Shown: in pieces, positions 56,259 through 64,000 of the stretch | How the letters are laid out: each line of letters begins with the position of its first letter | How positions within the stretch are numbered: the stretch's first letter is position 1 | Assembly (NCBI RefSeq): GCF_018446385.1 | Contig: NC_056005.1 | Span: 94,144,984-94,208,983 of the forward strand | Reading direction: 5' to 3' | DNA length: 64,000 bases | Origin: Zingiber officinale | Taxonomy: Eukaryota > Streptophyta > Magnoliopsida > Zingiberales > Zingiberaceae | Notes under the pieces: generated by a model | What the model was told of the DNA's origin: nothing | Database searches by the model: none | Seen by the model: the letters and a program-made list of their open reading frames with translations, nothing else | Position numbers and translations under genes: made by a program

Positions 56259-59200
56259 TCACTTATCATTTCTCCTCCTATCTTTCTCCCTCTCCCTTGT
56301 CTTATCACGGTTGTGATGATCATCCCTCTCTTTACTTCCGTTCTTCTCGCGTGGACCTTCCCTCCCAATCTCACTTCCAAATGACCTGTCTTTTTCACGA
56401 TGCCTTTCTCGGGTTCTATCTTTCCTTTCGGGACTGATACTCCGGCTGCGACGTCGTTTCCTACTTGAATCATAGACATCATCCGATTTCTCTCTCCTTT
56501 CAGAGGATCTCCTTTCTGCAGAAAGAATAGTTTTACAGTTACTAGTGTACAAGATAAAACAAGGTGAAACTGTGTAAAAGTTGCAGAACTATTAGATGCA
56601 CTATACCCTTCAGGAAAATTTTAGTGTTCCTGTAAAAGTTTGATGCTACTCTCAATTTGGCTAAAGCGCTTGTGATCTTCTCAAGATGATCATTATTTTC
56701 CAGCTTAAGTTTATCCCTTTACTCTCAAAATCACTAAAATTGAAAATTCTTAGTGAAACCGATAGATTGATATTCACAATTTTTTTCCCACAAATTAGAG
56801 ACATGCAGGCATTTTGATTTGAAAATGCACAAAGTGGTGGAGGGTTAATTAGAGATGATGGAGCATTAGTCAAAAGAAAGTTTGGTAGTCAAACAAAGAA
56901 TTTACCTTTTCATAACTGAATAAATATTTAAAATTAAATGACTTTCTAGATAAATTACTCTAGCACTAAAATTTATATACTGTTAAATGTTGGTTACAAG
57001 GTATCACACTACAATGATCAACAAAGATCAATAGTATAAACTAGAGAAAAAAAGGTATACTGTTAGGAAGGAAAAAAGAGAAAAAGACAGTTGCTCTCTC
57101 CATTGTACACTAAAAAAATGGACAAAATGAGTTTAGAGTAAAATTTACAATTCAAAAAGAAAAAAAAATGGAATGAACAATGGAATTTTGTTATCACTTC
57201 TGTCCAGGAAAATGATGTAGAAATTAATGGTCCTATTAACCACTCACCGGCGTAAGTTCATATCAAACTAAAGAGCTTAATAGTTTACAGAAAACATTCA
57301 GAAAAATATGATCTAGAAGAAAATACAATTTCTTAACCAGCTTACCTGATGAACTTTTCTTGCTTCCTTGATCATCTGTAGTATCAGATAAACCAAATTC
57401 GAACTCAAGTTGCCTACGATAAACTGCTACCTTCCTATCTATTTCTTCAGCACTACGGAGACCTCGTTCCTCAAGAGATTCACGGTATTCCACAACGGCA
57501 ACTTCTAGACGTCGCAATTTCTGTCTGCAAGAAGAAAAAAGAAAGGATGCTATATCATTGGCAATAACATTAATTAATGATTTTAAGATCATTTTTTCTT
57601 AACAGAAGCATATACAACAGACCTCTTCTCTTCATTCAAAGAATTGTCAGGGTGAATATGGACCGCCTTGTCTGTGTCCACTTCAGCACCAGACTTGAGA
57701 AAATCCCCAGCATTCTCACTCTCAGATGAATAGCCTAAACCCAAATCAGGAGAACTCTTGTCCTCATCGCTACCCCCATCTTCTCGATTCCACTTGGAAG
57801 CTAGAACAGGATCAGATTTTGCTTTATGGTCCAGAGCTACTGCTGACTCAGTTGAACCAGAGCCTCTGTCGTGTCGTGTAGTCACTTCCCTGGCAAACGG
57901 AAGGATTGTGGGGCTCGTTTCTCTATCACTATTAGTTTCTCTTGACCCAGCATTAACATTCCGAATACTTTCATCTCGTATGTTTCTGTAGAACTGGTTT
58001 TGCCCATACTTTGTATGATCATCTTGTTCTAAGCCCCTCTCTCTTTCGGCCTCTTCTAAATTCAGCAATCTTGCAACCATCATCTCTCTTCCTCCACATA
58101 GAGATAAACCATTATGTCTGCAACGCCTCTCGAGCTCAGGAAGAGGAAGTCCCATTAGTTCTTTCGTTGCTGCTCCCTTCCCCACAGCCAAGGCAGCATC
58201 CTGGTTAGACTTACTTCCCTCATATCCTTCTTCCTGATTACCTTGGTTTTCAATCTCTGGTGCATCGCCACATAAAGAGTGAAATGGGAAAACACCTGAA
58301 TTCCCAGAACGAAGAAAAGTTGCTCTCAATCCATTCAAATACGCATCGGAAAAGAGAAACCAATCAGCCCATACTTGAAGAACCTTCAGAACTCGTTCCT
58401 GTTCAGCAAAAGAAAAATGCATGACAATGCAAATAAAAGTTAAGAGGCATAAATCAGATGGCAAATTATATAGGCATGTATCCAACCCACATCAGCAACA
58501 ATAACTCGTATGAATCCCAACTACATGGATTCTGCTGTATGGATATTGTTCCTTCATTGAACATGATGCAAAGCTATATCTCTTATTTAGTAATATTCAA
58601 ATCACTCAGCTCACCCTTTTTACATTAACTGGGTTTGCTTTGATCTCCCTTAAGCCCATACAAGTTCAACGCTAATCAATGTATTAAGCCTAACAATAGA
58701 ATCTATTAACTGTTGAACAGGTTTGTACCATTTTAAGTTACTTTCTCTCATTTACATCTGAGCTTGCACCTAATTTTTTAAGGATATTAGTATCTGTGAT
58801 GGGGGAAAAGCCCAATCAAGACCTTTGTTGTTCAGAAACACCCAAGCATGACTCTCCATTTTAAAAATTCTATAATATGGCTCCAACACAATAAAATGTT
58901 TCCAGACCAAGATTCCAACTGAAAATTTGGTGTACATGATTTCCATACTAAAATGTTTTGGTTCACGTACAAGAATTTTTTTTATCCACACATTTTTCTT
59001 GTGTGTGAAATTGGAATTATCTTTTTCATGGCCTTTATGAGCTTTTCAAAGACGAGGCCTTGTTGAATATATTCACATAGTAATATCTGTAGTAGCTTTT
59101 TCCCTTTGATTTTTTTTTTTCATTTCTAGCAAATCCACACATCCATTTTAGCATTCTAACCCCTTTGTTACATAACTTTTTTTTGTTTTTATTAACTGCC

Positions 59201-62200
59201 CAGGGATAGATAACTTTTTTTTTGTTTTTATTAACTGCCCAGGGCTTGAATCCATAGAGTATGCTGAATCCTACCACATATGCTAAATTATTCGCACCTG
59301 TGACACCATGCATAGAGACTAATGTCACATAGGCATCCATGGGCAACTAGAACATCATGATAAGCATATGTAAACCCACATTATATATTGCTTTGATTAA
59401 AAGAAATATTATCACCTTCAAAGCTTCAGCAGTGATTCTTCCAGTAATGCTGCGATATAAGTCATTAAAGCTCTCCATTATATCAGGAAGGTTAGCTTCA
59501 AACTTTGTACGATATGCAGAAGCATTCTTAATTGGAGCGCTGCTGTTGTGGAGAATATCAGACACCAGCATAAGCCTTGCAACTTTTGTTGGTACAGGTG
59601 TTTCTTTTAAAGTCAATGATTCTGTGAGAACTTCAACTACCTGTGTTTATATACAATATATGTTAATAATTTGGTGCTTTTGATTGCTTATTAAGATATG
59701 TATTAGAGAGGATATGCTACCTCTCCAGCAGCATCAGCATTATCCAATGCAAATCCCATAGCTTCTCTAATCTGACTTCTCTCTAAGGTCAAGGCCCGCA
59801 GCATATCTTCAAACTCATCTCTTTGAGGATCTGTCAATGCCCGCTCCAAATCGACTCGCTATAAAACAAAAAAAATATTTTATTTCATAGTCCTCACAGC
59901 ATTAATTAAAGGAACACCTGATGAAGCTATCTTCAAACTATGCCACATAGGACTACATAAAAAAATGGAAATTGATTTTATTCCCTTCAAACAAAAAATC
60001 TCACTTACCCTGCTTCTTCCAGCTGCAAAAGTTGAAGCAGATTCTTTATCATGTTCAGGACTTCGATTAGCTGGCAAAGAAGGGGGAACCCATCTATGGT
60101 AAAGAAGCAGCAATTTGTTATGACAGAATGTTAATCGAGACAACTTGGAAAAAGTTGTGAAACTACATAGAACTCAAAAGTAATAAGTAATAGAAATTGG
60201 CAAAACAAAGCTCCTCATATGCTCACCTCCCACTGCCAGTAATCATGATAAATGGTTCTGTTCGCCACCGCTGAAGAGTGTCACCCTGCAGTTCCGTAAT
60301 AGTAGATTGCATTAGACTGAAGTCAATAGGAGTATAGGCCCCATTTTTATTCATGGGTTTGAGACAGTGGGCTCAGGTTTTACGGCTTTCACATATCTAA
60401 ACAATCTTTTCCAGATAATCACTATCCACTTACAACAGATATTCCACTAATATTGCTTAATATTCACTATCAACATTACAATTTCATATTGTACTACTTT
60501 ATTTGAAAATGATATTTATACAATAATTTTACAAAGGTTGAATAAATGATTAATGAGGGGCTTTCTTTATCAAGTTGAAGATATTAAAATCCTTAGAAGT
60601 TGGAACCACATAAATTTATACAGAATTGGAACAAGATAACACTTTCCCTAATAATTTATTAGTAATTTTGATTAGGTTACCTCCTCCCAAAGCAAAAAAC
60701 TGTAGGATAGAACCTAATCTATACACTCTATATCTATACCAAGTAAACATAGAGCAACTTATCTTAGGGTATATTTCTTTACATTATTTTACACTGGCCA
60801 ACTTCAGCATCATTTTTTGAATAGGATAGCACTTACCACTGAAATTGAAATTATTGGGATATGAACCCATCTATACTTTATCATTCAAGAAAAAAAATAT
60901 GAATTCACTTTCATATGAAAACAAATGGGGGAAAGTGAATATGTCAAGGAAATGAAAAGAATTCCAGAGGTTGAGGGGTTTTTTTCAGCAAATCTAGTTG
61001 AGGATTTGAGAATAATCTACAAGAACACCACCAAGCTAGAAGACTAGTGCAATAATACATTTCCAAATTATTCCATATGCCAAATAGTAAGTTCTCAGGT
61101 CTCAGTATGTTTCAGTAATAGTATCAAGCCAGAATGATACATTAAAGTATTGACTAGTCTGGTGAACCCTGAGATACTTCAGTGTTACCAACAGTATTGC
61201 TTGACACTGAATAAGTGGAGGATAAGAGGAAGGAAATAAATAATAAATAAAACAATGGTCATTAATAAAATCATATATACTAACATAGAATTGCTAAGAT
61301 TATTAAAAGTCCTGAATAAAATAAGATTATTGATTATATTAATGTTATAGGGTTTATTTGGATTCTCAACTACATCCAAATCAATTTTATCTGAAGGAAG
61401 TAGGGGTTGCAATCCCGGCTGATCAAGAAAGGATTTTTGTCTTCCCACTTGATGAGAATGAGAGAAAGAGAGAGGTGGCTCAAGGGAGGGGCAGATTGGG
61501 AGTGATAGCAAGGATAAGAGCAAGCTGCAGCGAGGATGAGCAATTCAAACTTGGATTCAAGCAAATGACGACGACTCTCTATCATGCGTATTTACTAGAA
61601 TTCAAGCTAGGACTTGATAAAAGTATGGTAGATTGGCTGGGTTTTCTAAAAGTAGACAGTCTAAACATTTCAACAGATTCCATCAATTTTCTAATGATAT
61701 ATAAAACAAGAATAAACGCCCTTTGCCAATATGGGTCCAGTCCGTCAATTAGTTTTGATGGCGATGGATGTATGAGTTCCTATGAGTGGTCAAAAATGCG
61801 AGCGCATGTGAGAAATTAAGCATAGCCTTGAAAGGCGATGAAGACAAGAAAACATTAAGTTAAACCAAAATGGGTATGTTCAAATATCATTGACAAGTTT
61901 CATAATTAGACAAATTCAACAAAGACATATATAACCTGACCCAATTAAGCAGTCTGCAGCTCGTTGATATTGCAGCAAAGGGGTGATAACCCTCACCCCA
62001 AGACCCCTTTAGTACTGTCCCACGCGATCTGAAAGGGAGGTAAATCACGGGGGCTTTGCCCAGCATAGTGCTCGTTTGCATGAGAGGGGTGTCAAGTGAC
62101 CAACGAGGCATTACGCGCACACGCTAGGGATCAACCCATGACCTATTGCGGCAGCTTGTTGATATTGATTACATTTCAGGTAGAGGACTCACACCAAAGC

Positions 62201-62611
62201 AATTTTACAAATGGATTCTACCAGATTTTGTTAATCAAGAAAAGAGGACTTCAAAGAAAGTTGTAGAGCAAGTTACTGAAGGATCTCTTATTCCACCAAA
62301 AACATACTCATCCAACTACTATGTCGGGATAATTTAGCTAAGTAACATAATCAAAATCTGGGTAGCCAAAGAGTAGGGAAAATATAAACCTGAGCAAAGG
62401 AGTAAAGTCTCCAGACATAGTATGTGTGTTCCTTTAATCGAAGATCAAAGAGAAAGTCAAAAAGTGCATTTCCACGGCCCCGCTCCATTACAGCTTGTTC
62501 AAAAGCACATCCACCATCAAGAACATACAATGCCATTGTGTCGATCACATGACGAAGGTGATCATCCTCAGGAGTCACAACCACAATGTCTGGAATATTT
62601 GGGGTAAGAAC
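56259..62611 (-). CDS. RRC1: RRC1 / SR140-type U2 snRNP-associated splicing factor, C-terminal 646 aa (8 exons seen; 5' end outside window)
   Basis: RRC1 (animal SR140/U2SURP) is a U2 snRNP-associated protein; in Arabidopsis it affects light-dependent splicing and phytochrome B signalling. Exons (minus): 62611-62390, 60285-60227, 60093-60009, 59858-59721, 59640-59416, 58398-57623, 57524-57346, 56515-56259. Splice phases all agree. In fragment numbering, residues 10-70 are the SURP module (DDHLRHVIDTMALYVLDGGC, HTYYVWRLYSFAQ). Residues 123-270 form the CID/RPR domain (MLRALTLERSQIREAMGFAL, VARLMLVSDILHNSSAPIKN). Residues 322-356 are SAP-like (LPLPELERRCRHNGLSLCGG), and 503-561 are cwf21-like (YRESLEERGLRSAEEIDRKV). 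An Arg/Ser/Glu-rich tail ends in RRRNDK. The N-terminal third, with the RRM, must lie to the right. Full-length Arabidopsis RRC1 is about 950 aa, so roughly 300 residues are missing. Confidence 0.93.
59170..59250. repeat. Two-copy tandem repeat in an RRC1 intron
   Basis: The phrase AACTTTTTTTTGTTTTTATTAACTGCCCAGG occurs twice, about 38-40 bases apart, in the intron between exons 59640-59416 and 58398-57623. Confidence 0.85.
61952..62162 (-). mobile_element. SINE-like insertion in an RRC1 intron (about 61969-62145)
   Basis: About 180 bases of relatively GC-rich sequence sit in an AT-rich intron. A near-identical direct repeat (GCAGCTCGTTGATATT and GCAGCTTGTTGATATT) flanks them. On the minus strand a B-box-like GGGTTGATCCC follows GGTCAT. 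The body includes GTGATTTACCTCCC. It is probably a tRNA-derived SINE of a different family from the others. Confidence 0.5.
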
Positions 62612-64000
62612 CTAGAATGAAAAAAAATATATATATATAATTAACATGGTTTCTTTATGAAGGGAAAACTGATAGTTTTAAGTAAGATAAGCATACTTTG
62701 ATCCAACAAAAAATATTGCCAGAAAAATAATATTATCTACACATGAACTGCTAAAACAGACACAGCAGTAATTGGATAAAACAATCTGGAATATAATAGA
62801 AATATATCCAGAGGCTGTGAACCTACAAATTAGTATGTGTAAAATCCTTCAAAAGAAGGGCATTTGCCTCCTAGTAAACTACATTTCATCATTTTCATTT
62901 ATCTGCAGGTCATTCTCCATCATCAATAGTATAATTGTACACTTTCGCATCCTTTAAGAATTTAATATGTTTCATCAGAAAGGTAACATAGAGAGTATAG
63001 ATGGATATGGATATTTTGTTTTACAAAATTTTATTTTTTAAGTAATTTCAAGGCAGATATATGTTCCACCAACCCTGATCAGTGCTTACCTTCTACTTCT
63101 ATCATAGTGATCTTGGAACAATTAAGAATACTTGAAAACAACAGCCCTGAGTACTTAAGTTGTTTTTTTCTTTTTGACAAGAAGATTATATAGAACCTTC
63201 AACTCAAAAACATCTATTAGCATTGAGTTAGATGAGGACAATAAGTCAAATTTTCACACCCATCAGGATCAGAAAATAGCCAGAAATAGTGTTGAAATTA
63301 ACTGCTACTGCTGTGAAACGATCAAAGTACTTAAAAAACTTCTCAACGATATATTGGTGAAATTTAACTTCTAGAGATCGTGGTTGTATCTGCAGGCTGA
63401 CTTTTATTGGATGAAAATGGCAGAAGATGATAAGTAATATGAAAATATCAAAGGAAAAGAACTCCACAATGTAAAAGTGAATTTTTTCAAGATATTGTGA
63501 TTGTAACACTAAGAAGCCTTGTTGCATGAAAATGACAAAGAAGATGCGTTAAAAGTTTTGAGTCTTTGGGTCTAGATGCAATTAGAATGGATTGCATAGG
63601 AAAAGAATTTATGGTGTGTCCTACAAGAATAAGTAATCTCATAGAGATCAGTGTTGCACAGAGAACAAACCTCACAAAGAGGAAATTTATTAAGCAGAGA
63701 TGAGATAAAATGATGAAATTGATCTTTTTAAAAATTCAACCCCCAAAAACCATGAAATAGATCAAATTACATAAGAAAAGAAATCCAATCAGATTAATCT
63801 TCTACCAAAATTACCCTACACTTCAAAACAAACCAATTACCAATTTAAGAATTACCTCAAATAACATAACCTCCTAAACAAGAGAAAGTACCAAACCATT
63901 ACACATCTAAAACTCAATAAATACATTAAATTCCTTAATTTGCATTACTGAAGATTTAGAAGACTTTCACAATTTAGTTGTAATTTTTATAAACAGAATA
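62612..64000 (-). other. RRC1 intron running off the right edge
   Basis: The acceptor at 62612-62613 (TTCTAG) opens the SURP exon. No upstream RRC1 exon is recognisable to position 64000, so this intron is at least 1.39 kb. Small frames in it (62772-62957, 63174-63675) have no family resemblance. Confidence 0.7.

Noticed and set aside
1..64000. tRNA or rRNA genes, CRISPR arrays and bacterial-type operons
   Set aside because: I saw tRNA-like boxes only as SINE heads. There were no rRNA segments, no regularly spaced short palindromic repeats, and all real genes are spliced.

Overview
The window is plant nuclear DNA. The genes are intron-rich with GT-AG introns, and much of the rest is LTR retrotransposons, hAT transposons, MITEs and tRNA-derived SINEs. 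The first ATG11 exon is very GC-rich at its 5' end and falls off downstream, as in commelinid monocots. Several repeats remind me of ginger-family (Zingiberales) genomes, but that species guess is an inference from memory.

Positions 1-30,300 are a nested pile of transposable elements. (i) A decayed minus-strand Ty1/copia element B has pol pieces at 244-1235, gag at 3640-4527, a PBS near 7221 and its 5' LTR at 7235-8942. It is broken by a solo LTR (1236-3639, TSD TCTAA) that landed in its protease codons, by an LTR end in the opposite orientation (1-238) and by another LTR-like block ending at 6546. (ii) A solo LTR (8945-20292, TSD ACATT) was later split by a structurally complete 9.7-kb copia element A (10411-20111, TSD TGCCT). 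A has near-identical 2.58-kb LTRs, a PBS, a PPT and decayed pol. The solo LTR at 1236 belongs to A's family. (iii) A Sirevirus-like element C (20577-29830) has gag but no recognisable pol. It is interrupted by a 2.9-kb solo LTR carrying an exact 154-bp tandem array, and by a 2.84-kb hAT transposon (TSD CATCCATT) with a decayed transposase.

Positions 30,300-64,000 hold four genes. RAD23 (+, 30694-37538, 12 exons, 384 aa) is a ubiquitin/proteasome shuttle. A small one-pass membrane protein (+, 43694-43987) has a 5'-UTR intron. ATG11 (-, 44690-50595, 5 exons, 1160 aa) is the selective-autophagy scaffold. RRC1/SR140 (-, 56259-62611, 8 exons seen, 5' end beyond the window) is a U2 snRNP-associated splicing factor. 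RAD23 and ATG11 belong to the two protein-degradation routes, but nothing in the sequence shows that their adjacency is functional.

The genic half carries four Au-like SINEs around and inside ATG11 and its neighbour, a second tRNA-type SINE family (one copy split by a hAT MITE), a fold-back MITE and several tandem repeats. The most useful single observation is a 66-bp tandem duplication in RAD23 that repeats a splice acceptor in frame. I found no tRNA or rRNA gene, no CRISPR array and no clearly novel multi-gene system.
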